64,000 bases of DNA from Bugulina stolonifera (Eukaryota; Bryozoa; Gymnolaemata; Cheilostomatida; Bugulidae), in contig OW285187.1 in NCBI GenBank assembly GCA_935421135.1, forward strand, positions 23,932,429-23,996,428, read 5' to 3'. This document shows positions 12,146 through 23,127 of the stretch, one piece after another. Below the pieces are notes generated by a model. That model was not told where the DNA came from. It saw only the letters and a program-made list of their open reading frames with translations, and did no database searches. The stretch's first letter is position 1, and every line of letters starts with the position of its first letter. Position numbers and translations under genes: made by a program.

Positions 12146-14974
12146 TTATATATAAAACATAAACTTTTTCAACGCTGTTATTTACAGATACTATTTGTGT
12201 AAAATGTTTTGAATTTATATCTAAACTGTTAAATAATAACTCTGCCTTTTCACAATAACAGTGATTTTGAACATCTCTCTGTAAAATAGGACTTTAAAGA
12301 AAAATAAGAATAGATGTTTACTCGACCAAATAATACTAGTAACCGACTAGCACGGCAGCGTATATCGGTAGAAAGTCTGTGAATGCGTTGATTGGTCAAC
12401 CAGAATAAAACCGCATATTATTGGGTATTAAAATCTCTAATCGCTAACATGATAGGCTTATTGTACATAGTTATCTACCCATAAAGGACTTTCGATAGCA
12501 CGTGAACAATTCTCTGTTAATTTCAAAAAATGAGCGTGGCATTCCTGGAACAATAATTATACAATCTGACAATCTCATATAGTTAACATTGGTGTGATTG
12601 CAAGAGTGTACTTTGGGTTTCTTTGGACTAACAGTGTGGTTAGTATGAATACAGTACGGTTGTTGTGAGTTTGAACTGGAAAGACAATGAAATAAATTCA
12701 ATTGTTATTTATAATTTTATTGTAGAATTATAGTATATTGTTGTAAAATTAAAAATTTACTCAATAAGAAAATTAAATAATATCATAATTTTAATTAGCC
12801 CAGAAGTTATAGCAAGTATAATTGTTTAAAATTAATAAGCACATTCATTTATCCAGCAATAGTCATAGTGGAATCTCTCGATACTGTTATTGATTGATTG
12901 AGGCTGAGTTAAATTAACTTTGCTCACTGTCACTGCTGTACCTATAGTTATTAATTACAGTAATGGTAATAGGCTACTACTACGTTGTAAATATAGTAAT
13001 ACTATCAGGTGAAGTTGTGATCGCGACTCAGTAGCAATTTATTACAATAGTCACAGATCAAAATCACTCACTCATTAGATCAGTGACTACACTAGACTAT
13101 ACCTACTAATTACTAAACTAACTATTATTTTATTAATTCAGGTGATTTCCATAGACTATCTATCAACATGAACATGTTTATCATTGAATTGGTTATAATT
13201 ATTTATATAATTATTTTATAATATTAATATTTGTGATTGTAAATTAATTTTTTTGTAATAGTAATTATAATAGGCTATAAATATAATAGACCTATTAAGA
13301 TTATAATTATTGTAATTGTGTTATAGGCCTATCACCATTACTTTGAATGCTAGTATAGGCTAACTTTATATTGCTAGGAAATTTATTTAAGAAGTCTATA
13401 AACTATCAATGACTTTGTTTCACAGATGTGAACTTTCCTTTGTCCATTCCTGTCTAGAGTTTGATTCCGAGGCTTTGTAGTATCTAATTGCCTAGCACAG
13501 TTAGTAGCCCAAATACATTATAATCAAAGATCTGCACCAGCTTAGCACAACCTTAGAATGGTTTCAAGCTAAACTATAACTGAAAGGAAAGATGATATGG
13601 AAGGAAAAATCTAAATTTATTAGGGCTGTTAATTAGTCATTAAACATTATAATGTAGAACGTTTTATAGTCTTATGCAAGTTTAGGCCTACGTCATTTAT
13701 TTAATTTCTTGGTAACAGTTTGGTTAACCAAAACTTTCCTAGCCTTTCTACCTACAATGGAATAGGTGCAGGTTGAGTTGTAGCATTGATTTGTTATTTA
13801 TAGGTTGGAGACTAAGTGAAATCTGGATACCACGATGCACATCACCACAACTATATGTGTGGTGCTCATCCATCATACCCATCAAGTAGGTTATGATTAT
13901 GAACTCTTTTCCTGGGACTCGTGCACACAAACTGTAACAACTGCTTCCCAATTAGAAATGGGTTTCACGGTTAAAATGAGATGCTTGATTTAATTAAGGC
14001 TTGTAGTTTTATATATGTGGGAGAAGGTACTTGGTAGATTTCTGTCGTCTATTATAGAGCTGTTATGAATTTAATTCATAGGTAACATCCAGAGTGATCA
14101 ACTATGTCAACATATATGTCTTATCGAAATCGTACTTTATGTTACTCTGATATAATGTGATGCCAATTTGGCAAGAATCATGTAACTACTAATAGCTGTA
14201 CTATTATGGTAGGACAGTAGGCATTGAACATGTTTCGTTACTGCTTTATTATTTGGGTCTAATACCTCTTATATGTATGTAAACTATTTATCTGTGGTAC
14301 GTGTGAAGCATTTATTTATCCGGTATCAATTTCCTAATATAGATCTACTAGACAGAATATTGATCTGTGCTGATGCTGTGAATTTTGAAGAGCTGGCTGA
14401 CCTTATTCCTAAGAATGGCAAGGAGTGACTTCTGAATATTGAATAAGAGTTCTTATGCTATTTTGATTCAGTAAATATTTAAAATAGATTTGGTCAAAAT
14501 ATTGGCATTTATACTCCATGTTATGAATTGGATTTGTTTGTCTACATAAATGTTTTTATTTGTAATATGCAACTTCTGCAAATCTGCTCTACATATAGAA
14601 ATACACCTACTAATACTTATACTCTATCAATCATGTGATACCAGGGTAAACCATAGGACGTAGGACAATTAACAACTACAGTAGCTTTAGCTGTATTGTA
14701 ATTTGAGGTAAAAGTAAAGTAATCTTGCCTACTGAAAGCCAAAATAACTAGAACTAGGTGATGTGTAATAATAATTTTGTGATGTACTTATATACTAATA
14801 TACAATATTTGAAATTACCATGCAGTTACTATCAAAATTACAAAATATAATAAATACAATAATTACGTTGGTCTGAAATAATTGGAAAATATGTGTGCAA
14901 CAGAAAATTTCAGATTATTGGTAGCAAAGAACAAATTTTGACTACTAACTAAATGACTAACTAATCATAGCAGC
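12146..14974. other. Gene-poor AT-rich DNA
   Basis: No open frame here shows family resemblance or believable splice partners on either strand. The only feature recognised is a SINE fragment near 13445-13560. The minus-strand open frames at 12471-12701 and 13748-13951 show no family resemblance and are probably chance. Confidence 0.5.
13445..13560 (-). repeat. tRNA-derived SINE fragment
   Basis: Reverse-strand copy of the SINE family: TCTAATTGCCTAGCACAG matches the 19500-19590 copy, flanked by a decayed B-box (GAGTTTGATTCC on the plus strand) and by CACCAGCTTAGCACAACCTT, the start of the tRNA-like head. Confidence 0.55.
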
Positions 14975-15110
14975 GCATACGTAACTAATGTAAACAAACG
15001 GTAACTACCCCAACACATCATGGCCGCTAGGGATGAAAAGTGGCATCACAAAATTTACCGGAGTTCCTGCTCTAGGGGAGATAACTCTATGGAGGTATGA
15101 ACCTAACCAA
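14975..15110 (+). repeat. Right member of the inverted duplication
   Basis: Partner of 11985-12145. The plus strand reads ATGGCCGCTAGGG in good start context and stays open for about 26 codons to GTATGA, which would serve as a splice donor. It could therefore be taken for a first coding exon, but no downstream exon was found and the partner copy is not in the same frame after ten codons. Confidence 0.55.
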
Positions 15111-16128
15111 TATGAGAGGTACTTGACCTGATGTCTATCTCTAGCAACAATTTGCATAGGCTGCTGCAACGTAAAGTCGTCCGCTATAGGACTAGCCGAT
15201 CTGTTCGGGTGGCACCACAGCGTCCACTCTCTTTCGCCGACAATGTTCACTTGTTACCATTGACGAGATATCAGTTTTGTTACAGCCCGGACTATTGTGC
15301 GCCAGTCTGCGGACAGCCCAACACTCGTCCAGACAGGTTTACCCCGTAGCAGTCCGTGATTGAGGTCAATAGTTCAACTTTCATGCGCGAATCTTACACT
15401 TTTAAAATTCAAGCTTGACCAAGAAACTAAACAAATATTGTACCAAATAATGGCACGGTTTGTTAATTGTTTGAAAACAATTTTCTATGACATAGCTTGC
15501 AATTGAACGGGAATATGCAAACACATTTTTAACGATGCTAATAGTTCGCTAGCGTTATTTTACATGCGTAGTTGTTTCCGCATATGAAAATATTAGTCTA
15601 TTCAAGAGAGCTTGACTCTTGAATCTTGAATGAAAGCAGATGAAATTCAAATGTAAACCATGCCATAGCAAAGAAAACAACTTAATATCGATATTATTAA
15701 TTATAGTCATAGTGGCTGTCGCGCGGTATCTGTTTGGACTCTTAGCGTCTAGTTTGAATTTAAAAGAGAAAATTACTGTTATTTTTAATTTTATTTATAT
15801 TATAATATTTTTATATTATAATATATTATTTTAATTTAGTTTTCATTTAATTTGGTTTTAGTTAAGTTTAAATTTAATTTCGATGTAATATTTATAATAT
15901 TATGAAATTTATCTTAGTAAAGTAGTCAAGTAATAAAATTGGATTCATCTTCAATTTCATGTCGTAAATTAAATAAAAATATTATTTAATTATACAAACA
16001 GTCAGATGAATTAATATTTATATTATATTTATTATAATTATTATTAGTTAATATTATATTAAATACAATTACAATAACAGTTATTATTATAGATTATATA
16101 TATTTAGAATTATTATAATTATTAATTA
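15111..16128. other. Gene-free stretch, partly low-complexity AT
   Basis: 15111-15360 is unusually GC-rich for the region and has overlapping open frames on both strands (15005-15250 minus, 15131-15349 plus); neither resembles a known family. From about 15780 to 16128 the sequence is almost pure A/T. Confidence 0.4.
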
Positions 16129-17869
16129 TAGTGGAACTTGCTTAATTCAAGCTCCTAGGGACCACCAAGATTGGTTTGAACAAGGAGTAAAAGGGAAAGG
16201 AGGCTTGCCTACGAAAATTTTGTGATCAATGTGCTCCTCGGTTTAAAAAGATGAGCACATGAGTCGTTGGCGCTGAGCTAGTAGACAACTTCGTTGAATT
16301 GTGATGCGCTTCCTCCTCTCTAAACAGGTATAACTGCATGTACATGTGCACAGCTTTGGTGCTTATTACATCATAGTTATAGCATCCAATAACAATCATC
16401 TCTCTGGAGAAATAAACATTAGTTATTGAGATAGCCTAGAGTTGAAGCACTATTTTCATTTAGTGTGGGCATGTTGTAGAGCCCACAAACCAGCCTACTA
16501 ACTAAAATAGTATCTGAACTATATGCCATACATCACACTAAGTATATGGAGTAATGATGTCAGAGAAACTTGTTGCACAAATTTACTCATTTCAACTGCG
16601 ATTTCAGCGTGTGTAAGTTTTATTTATTATGAAGGAGCAAAGTTTAAATTTGGATTTCAACTTCACCAATTGCAGCAACTTTAAATCTATTAGTATCATT
16701 TTTGCTAATTTTGTTGAGCATGTTGGTGTTTGCAAAAAGTGTCATTTTATATTGAGATGCGCAATTTTCTTCAAATCTGGCGATTATGCTTGACGATATC
16801 TATCATATCCCAGTGACATCAGTAGTGTGTATATAGTCAGTCTATTCATCAGGTTATTTATTAACAATTGGTAACATTGGTTATATTTTAATTTTAGTTG
16901 ATGTGTGAAATTTATTTTTTTACAAATATTCATCACCTTTTCTTCTGACTTTAGCAAGTACCCGAGGCGCACATCATACACTGGAAGTCCATTGTAACGT
17001 ATTTGCAGGTTTTTAAAGACGAGCCTCCTTCCCGTCTTACTCCTTGGTTTGAACTATGCCCCAGTTTGAATTATGTGATCTGTTCGTTTTGTATAATAAT
17101 ATAATGACTTGGATGCCTACTTGACAAATGATACTATAAATGTATTAGCGCATGAATGTGCATGTATGCATTAACTTTTATTTGCTTAACTGCAAATACA
17201 ATGGAGGAAAGACAAGTTGTAACATGACAGAAATATATGCATCAATGTTTATTACACTCAAAACTCCAACACTGCAGATGGGCAATAAGTCATGCATCAC
17301 ATGTACAGGACAACAGCACTGTAACATAATAACAGCATTAGGAGAACGTTACTGTTTGCTATTTTGTTTTCAACTGAAGTGTAATATAGGTACTGGTAAC
17401 ATGATGACTCATGACACAGCTGTAAGTAGGCTGAACATAGTCCAGTGATTCTAATTATAAACAACACTATGTAAAAGGTCATTTGAACATTACAATTATG
17501 AAGCTGCATTTAGCTATGGAACAGTCGACACTCAACAGTGTAGGCCTAAACAAATCAGTTAGGATTCTCTGCTTGAGGAGAAATAGTTATTGGTGCATAT
17601 AATGTGCATTATTGGCTTGCAACTAATCAGAGCATCTGGGCGGAGTAAGTTGATCAGGCATGACTAATACTTGTTGTTGTTGTTGTTGTTGTTGTTGTAC
17701 ACTACTGTATAGCATGAGGTAAATCGGCTAAGCCGTGAAGTTTGAATTACAGGTAGTAAGTTCCAATTAAGTGAGGCCATCTATATATTGCTCAGCTGGG
17801 ACCAAGGCTAATAGTTTGGACTAACCAAGTTTTCGAATTAACCGAGGCCTGATTAAGCATGTTCCACTG
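16129..17869. mobile_element. Probable non-autonomous pogo/Tigger-like DNA transposon
   Basis: The left end TAGTGGAACTTGCTTAAT and the right end ATTAAGCATGTTCCACTG are inverted matches of about 18 bp, each flanked by TA, the target duplication of Tc1/mariner/pogo elements. The terminal sequence resembles the CAGTGGAAC ends of invertebrate pogo-like elements. Further inverted blocks inside (TGGTTTGAAC...AAGGAGTAA near 16172 and its reverse near 17040) suggest either subterminal repeats or a nested relative. No transposase frame was recognised. The element borders are likely; the superfamily is inferred. Confidence 0.5.
17671..17698. repeat. (TTG)n microsatellite
   Basis: Nine consecutive TTG units lie within the putative pogo-like element. 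Confidence 0.9.
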
Positions 17870-18500
17870 TATATTATTTTATAATTAGTATTGTTATAAT
17901 AATTAATATCGATTCTACAGAATAGTTAAAATAAATCATATATTTAATAATTTAATTTTATAAGTATGATATTCCCACCGAGATTGTCATTTTAATATTT
18001 AATATAAGAAATATTTATATAATATTATGAATTTTGTTCAAGTGTTTTGTGATTTTAATATTATTATTAATATAAATTAACTCTGGCCACCTCATGACGT
18101 GTTTTTGCGCTCTCAATTGGAACATTTGATTAATTGTATTATATTCTGTTTGCTAATTTATTGAATAGTGGAGTTAGAGATGGCGCTTTTACATGTACAT
18201 GTACTTTCCCATCAACCTCGATTGAACTGGACCCATCTAGTCCATCATTGACTTCCAGGTTCACTTGATTGTTTTGAAAGTTTTCTTGCTTTCACTATTT
18301 TTTCTCTTTCAGTCATTTATACGTAATTTCCTAAACCAGTTTCATGTTTATAGTAAGAAAGACAGGCAGCTCTGAAGTTTGTTTTTGTTCTCTGGCATGT
18401 TTTTTTTGAAGTTTTGGAAATGTAGTAACAACCGTGGGAATTGCTGAGTGGAAAGTCAAATCATTCTGGTATTCATTATAATCTATGTCAACTATGGTGT
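17870..18500. other. Intergenic, nothing recognised
   Basis: AT-rich DNA between the pogo-like element and the LINE relic, with a short TACATGTACATG palindrome near 18190. No coding signal was recognised. Confidence 0.4.
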
Positions 18501-19320
18501 TGCCGGAAATGTTCAACAGCTAAAGAGGAGTTGATCAAGTTTTTGGAGGCAAAACTATCTCCTGTAGAGGAACTGCTTGGTGCCATTAAGAATAAGCTAG
18601 ATTACTAATGATTTAAGCATGGCTAAGGATGCTCCTGCTGTAACAATTCAACCGTTAGTCATTACTGGAATAGCAAATGAAATCAGCAAAAGAGAAAAGA
18701 GAGTATTAAAATGTAGTATTTTGTGGAGAGATGTCGAGAGAAAAAGGGATTCAGTTTTTAAGTGCTAGTGGGGTTGAGCCTCCTTCAGAAATTGTTAACA
18801 TTAAAACTAAAACAAAGGAAAAATTCACGCTCTCTTTTGAATCCCAGCGGCAGAACTGGAACTTGATTGGAAGGGCTAAGGTTATCTGTCAATCAAAAGT
18901 TGGGTTGTCAAACATCCATGTTAGCCCTGACTTAACAAAAACAAAATATGAAAAGCAATATATGCTGAGACAAGAGGACAAAGTTTAGGAGAGGAGGTTA
19001 AGACCAGTAGAGAAGAATTTATATGAATTAAATAACAAGTGAAAGTCTATACAATCAAAAAAATTGGATAGTAAGGCTCAGAAGGTTTTGTTGAAGTGTT
19101 GTATACTAACATCCACTCACCAAGATACAATGTTTAGAATTTAAATGAATAATAGTTCAATTTAACAGAATCATCAAAAGGGAGGCATGGCATACCTGAA
19201 GTACTTTCTAACTTTATGAGGCATATGCCAAGGATTGTAGAAACTTCAGAATGAAATTTACCGAAGATCCTTTTAGTTGGAAGTAATAAGCCTAAATAAA
19301 ACTGTGGTGTTTTTAGATGT
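18501..19320 (+). pseudogene. Degenerate LINE ORF1-like relic
   Basis: The plus-strand frames recall the first open frame of invertebrate LINE retrotransposons: a segment like KREKRVLKC near 18690, then RAKVICQSKVGL followed by VSPDLTKTKYEKQYMLRQE at about 18880-18980, then RRLRPVEKNLYELNN after a TAG stop. The phrase 'SPDLT' followed by a charged, helix-rich segment is typical of these proteins. The frame is broken by stops at about 18760 and at 18986-18988. No endonuclease or reverse transcriptase follows, so this is a dead 5' fragment. The family assignment is from memory and moderate. Confidence 0.45.
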
Positions 19321-19426
19321 GAGGTTTCAACTTCTAACCATCAACTTTCTTGGATTAGTTTTGAGGAGCTGTGATTTGAAACCTAACAATAAAATGTTAG
19401 GGGGTTTGGCCATTTTTTATATATTG

Positions 19427-19831
19427 ATGTATTTTTAGCAAGGAAATTATTTTTGAGCAGTCAGAGACTTTCAAATCCATGAAAATACCAGTCCCTGACT
19501 GGGGTTTGAACCCGGGGCCTCTACGGCACCTAATTGCCTAGCACAGTAAACAGAACATGCTACCACTACACCAGCTCAGTAACCTTAAAAAAGGAAGCTT
19601 CACCAGTGGGCAGTAGACATGCTCTGAGCGAACTGCACACGAGGCACCCCTCTTATTATGGCCACCTTGCGCCTTATAAGATGTTAGAGGGCTTGGCCAT
19701 TTTTTATATATTGATGCATTTTTAGCAAGGAAATTATGACTGGTTCAAACTCCAGTTAGGGACTGGTATTTTCATGGATTTGAAACAAGTCTCTGACTGC
19801 TCAAAAATAATTTCCTTGCTAAAAATACATT
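19427..19831. repeat. Fold-back SINE structure with about 85-bp inverted arms
   Basis: The left arm, about 19427-19512, runs from TTTTTAGCAAGGAAATTA through CCATGAAAATACCAGTCCC to the start of the tRNA-like B-box. The right arm, about 19741-19831, is its reverse complement: GGGACTGGTATTTTCATGG, then TAATTTCCTTGCTAAAAA. The spacer contains a minus-strand SINE head (19500-19590) and a direct repeat of GGCCATTTTTTATATATTGA (near 19397 and 19696). This looks like two tRNA-derived SINEs in opposite orientation, or one fold-back element. Confidence 0.65.
19500..19590 (-). repeat. tRNA-derived SINE, best-preserved copy
   Basis: On the minus strand it reads GAGCTGGTGTAGTGGTAGCATG (A-box region) followed about 35 bp later by CCGGGTTTGAACC-like sequence (B-box, reading GGGTTCAAACCCC). 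The two internal promoter boxes have tRNA spacing, but the anticodon region is not tRNA-like. This copy defines the family also seen at 11149, 13445 and 59590. Confidence 0.7.
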
Positions 19832-20109
19832 AACAATAAAATGATTATAGATTTATTATGTTTTCATCCTAGTGTGTGGTGTAATAATTCAACTACTTGT
19901 AGGACCTACATTCATATAATATTTAGTTATCCCATAAAAATGATTGTTTCACACAGAAATAAACACACAGTTCCTAGTTTAAGACTCTCTGGATGAATTT
20001 CTGAGCGCTCCAAATCCACATTGTAAAGAAATGTGGCCAAATTTGTTTGAATATATATTAGCAACCAAGCAGTACAATGCTGTGATCTGTACTGTGAATG
20101 TTTCATATC

Positions 20110-20442
20110 CAGCGTTCGAAGTATGGTTATATGGGAGTATACGGTGTGTACTCACCTCAACTTTAGTAGTTATACAGCCAGCAGGCGTGTACCCTCATTT
20201 TAATTGCTAGTTTTCATCATACATTCACTCTGGACTTGATATTGTAGTGGTAGAATGCTTGATTATCATTCAGAGGGACATGAGTTCGAATTTCACCAAA
20301 GCATGACTTTTTTTCATTTCAGTAGTTCACTAATTTCTTAGTTACTATAAGATTGAATGGATAGCTATTATACAATACTACATGTAATCTGTAAGATTGC
20401 ATACACTGTGTACCCACCTCATTTGTTCCACTCCAAACACTG
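20110..20442. mobile_element. 333-bp hAT-type MITE of the same family as 58746-61614
   Basis: The ends are CAGCGTTCGAAG on the left and TCCAAACACTG on the right. Near-matching 8-bp target duplications flank it: TTCATATC at 20102-20109 and TTCATATT at 20443-20450. Its left 110 bp is the reverse complement of 767-875, and its right 35 bp matches the left end of the complete element, so it is an internally deleted derivative in opposite orientation. A tRNA-like segment at about 20236-20305 (TAGTGGTAGAATGC followed by GAGTTCGAATTTC) sits inside. Confidence 0.85.
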
Positions 20443-20450
20443 TTCATATT

Positions 20451-21789
20451 CTATCTGTAGAATAGATGTGCAGGTAATTATTCGTAGTCGACACCATGAC
20501 TTATATGGTTTAAATGTGTAATATGCTAATCAATTGTGCTTCTAATTCTTGCAGGCAGAGTGGTGTTTTTTCTGGGAAGTTGGTATACACTTGTAAAGCT
20601 TGAGGTAGATACTTCTGGATGTCATTGTAAAAATAGCTTCTTCTGGTAAGTTGAGAAATATGTACACAATTCATAATGAGATATCTTTACTCTACATGTA
20701 ATTGTAATTAATGTAATAGTTTACAATCTATGCAATAATCTCTTCTTCGACATTGCTTTTTACCAATCATGGTGCCTATATGAGGCGTTTTCGGGTCTTG
20801 AATGTTCGTTTACAGATGTCTTTTGCTGAGCCGGTGACATCTGAAAGAGATTCAATGCACACGTAGCATTGAACCAAAAATAGTGGAAGAAAATATGGTT
20901 CACTCCACTATAATAACCTGTCAGTCCAAATACATCCAAGTTTCTCGGGCCCAGCGTTGCATGATCCACTTTCCTGCCAGTCTTCAGCTAAGTTTCAGAT
21001 AGCCTTTAGAGTAGTGCATAGTTATATGAATGTGAATAGCCTAGTTTGTGTGGCCGCAGTAATGGGGTGTCCATGATTGGTTTGAGGCACTCCAATAGGA
21101 ATAGCGCATTGCAGTGTAAAGCCACATAACTCCTTGTTTAATCTAGAACCTGTATGTGGATGGGGGACAGACGGTTTTTTGGCAGAAGTTAACCATCTTT
21201 TCTTCTATTGTTTTTTACCAAGTATTAATAACATTGGTTGACCACTCAGCATTTGTCTATTTATTATGAGTTGCGTTCTTCGAGACAATGTTAGCATCCG
21301 TTGATAGATGCTAGAAGTGAAGGTCATCCAGCATTATGTCATTGGAATTCGGTAATGAGACCAATAAGTTTCAAATCTTGGTTTTCAGTTATTGAGTGGG
21401 TGCTCCAGCTACTCTCTATTAATTATAAACTGAAAGCGTCTATTGAACTAACATGTGAATGCCAATTAAAGGTATTTACATAATTGTATAAAACACACCC
21501 ATTTTGTAAATAGCCAAACAGTGGCAAGTTAAAAATGAATTCATGATTGTTTTAGTCTTCTTATCCGAGGTTGTAATGAGCTGCTATGTTGCAGAACTCG
21601 TTTGGGGCTCAGCAAGATCACTGACAACAGGCAATTCCTAGATGGCGGGTGATTTTAGTAAATGTTTTTACCATATTTGCCCAAATTCTGCACTTAACTC
21701 TAAAGGTCCTCATGAAGTTTTTTACCTGGAATGGCTCATGTTGTGATGGCTTACCTACTGCTGATATTAACTTGATGGCATTGTTTTTT
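20451..21789. other. Intergenic; upstream region of the orphan gene
   Basis: No coding exon was recognised. TTGTTTTTTAG at 21783-21793 could be a splice acceptor just 5' of the next open frame, so non-coding 5' exons may lie here. Confidence 0.4.
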
Positions 21790-21825
21790 AGCGCTATGTA
21801 TTAGAGCTGTAATGAGTATTAGCTG

Positions 21826-22512
21826 ATGGAAGAATCTCACTCAGACTTATCATCGTTGGGTGATAATGGCATATTCATTGAGTTCAATAATAATCAACCT
21901 AAATGGAAACAAATGAATTCAGGAGATAGTGAAGAAGTTGAATACAGAATGCCTTGTAATACTCCCATGTCAGCCAGTGATACTATGTGTAACGAATCAT
22001 CAGACTTCCAAATTGTCAACATCAACCCTTCCTATGTGACTTCTATATCTAGTTATAAATTTGAAACCTTCAAACTTTCCACGGCTCATGTTTCTCGAGC
22101 TCCATGTGAAACTGGGCGGCTAGCTCAAATGAAGGCAATTACAAAGTCCAAACGCTGTCGAAAGCCCTACCAGCCTCCAAATAGGACTGCCAGCAATTCG
22201 CATTTCTATCAAAATGGATCGCTGAAAATGACACAAAATGGTGATTTGCATACATGCACAACAGAACTGACAACTAGTTTGAATAGAAGTCAATCAAACC
22301 GAGTGGTCTCACTTTTGGACCTGCCTACTTTGCGGAAGGATGCTAATGACTTATGCCGTTCAAGGTCTCTTGAAGACCTTCGGTCACTAGCAAAAACTAC
22401 AACTGTGCTGTTTGATTCTGCAAACTGTAAAGTGGATACAGAGTTGGAAACAGTTTCTGATGTATTATCACATTTGCATGTCACTGAGAATGGTCACTCA
22501 GAAGAGCTGTAG
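21826..22512 (+). CDS. Unrecognised single-exon protein, 228 aa
   Basis: An uninterrupted frame of 229 codons in AT-rich DNA is unlikely to be chance. It starts at an ATG with G at +4 and is followed by AATAAA at 22695-22700. I do not recognise the family. The product is polar and probably largely disordered, with no membrane segment or signal peptide. Visible features are a basic patch KSKRCRKPYQPP near residue 108 and a C-terminal block of regularly spaced leucines and charges, LLDLPTLRKDANDLCRSRSL then EDLRSLA, at about residues 163-190. This block suggests a short amphipathic helix or docking motif. A possible splice acceptor at 21793 suggests non-coding upstream exons; more coding sequence upstream cannot be excluded. 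It converges with the PDZ-PH-PH gene. Confidence 0.65.
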   Translation: MEESHSDLSSLGDNGIFIEFNNNQPKWKQMNSGDSEEVEYRMPCNTPMSASDTMCNESSDFQIVNINPSYVTSISSYKFETFKLSTAHVSRAPCETGRLAQMKAITKSKRCRKPYQPPNRTASNSHFYQNGSLKMTQNGDLHTCTTELTTSLNRSQSNRVVSLLDLPTLRKDANDLCRSRSLEDLRSLAKTTTVLFDSANCKVDTELETVSDVLSHLHVTENGHSEEL

Positions 22513-22694
22513 TGCAATGCTGAGCCATTATTCTTCCCTTCTATAGTCACAACTGCCAAAACATGTTCAACATTTTCAGTCTGGAAAATATTCAACTCCA
22601 TAAATTATATTATTTTGTTTATCATTCTTGTCCTTGCCATACTTTGTTCCATTTTTGTTCAGTCAGTCATTATGCAATGATCAGTTTCTAGCAA

Positions 22695-22700
22695 AATAAA
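22695..22700 (+). terminator. Polyadenylation signal AATAAA
   Basis: Canonical hexamer 183 bp after the stop codon of the 228-aa gene. Confidence 0.6.
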
Positions 22701-22915
22701 TACACTCCATTATCAGAAATCTCAACATTCATTCAGTTATTTAATAGAGCAGCAATCTTGTGTACATAAATCACATTAAATTTTGTACAATAAAACTCAA
22801 CCATGAAATCTCAGCATATAGTCACAGATAGACACTCAGGTAGACCTTTGACCCTTGCATATATTTAGTATATGAATAAAATATATAAATTGCATTAGTA
22901 ATAATAAAATATTAT

Positions 22916-22921
22916 TTTATT
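22916..22921 (-). terminator. Polyadenylation signal AATAAA (minus strand)
   Basis: TTTATT on the plus strand, about 207 bp downstream of the stop codon of the minus-strand PDZ-PH-PH gene. Together with 22695-22700 it leaves roughly 215 bp between the two convergent 3' ends. Confidence 0.5.
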
Positions 22922-23127
22922 CCATTAAAAATAAAAAAACCTTTGTCATCAAAACTAGTTCTATTGTACAAAATAAGTTGTAAAATTGGTTTCAATTTGA
23001 GCAAGAATGCTGAAAATAATTAAAGTTCAACTACAGGTACAAAAATATTAAGAAGATGATTCAAAAACTTTATGCAGTGAAATTTAAATTTGTAGAATGT
23101 ATTACCATTGCTCTAAGCCGTTTCAAC

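Noticed and set aside
15005..15349. Overlapping frames on both strands, and a possible first exon at 15019
   Set aside because: No downstream exon partner found, and the inverted relative at 11985-12145 does not keep the frame.
20236..20305. Candidate tRNA gene
   Set aside because: Has A- and B-box-like sequence, but the acceptor and anticodon stems do not form; treated as tRNA-derived repeat.
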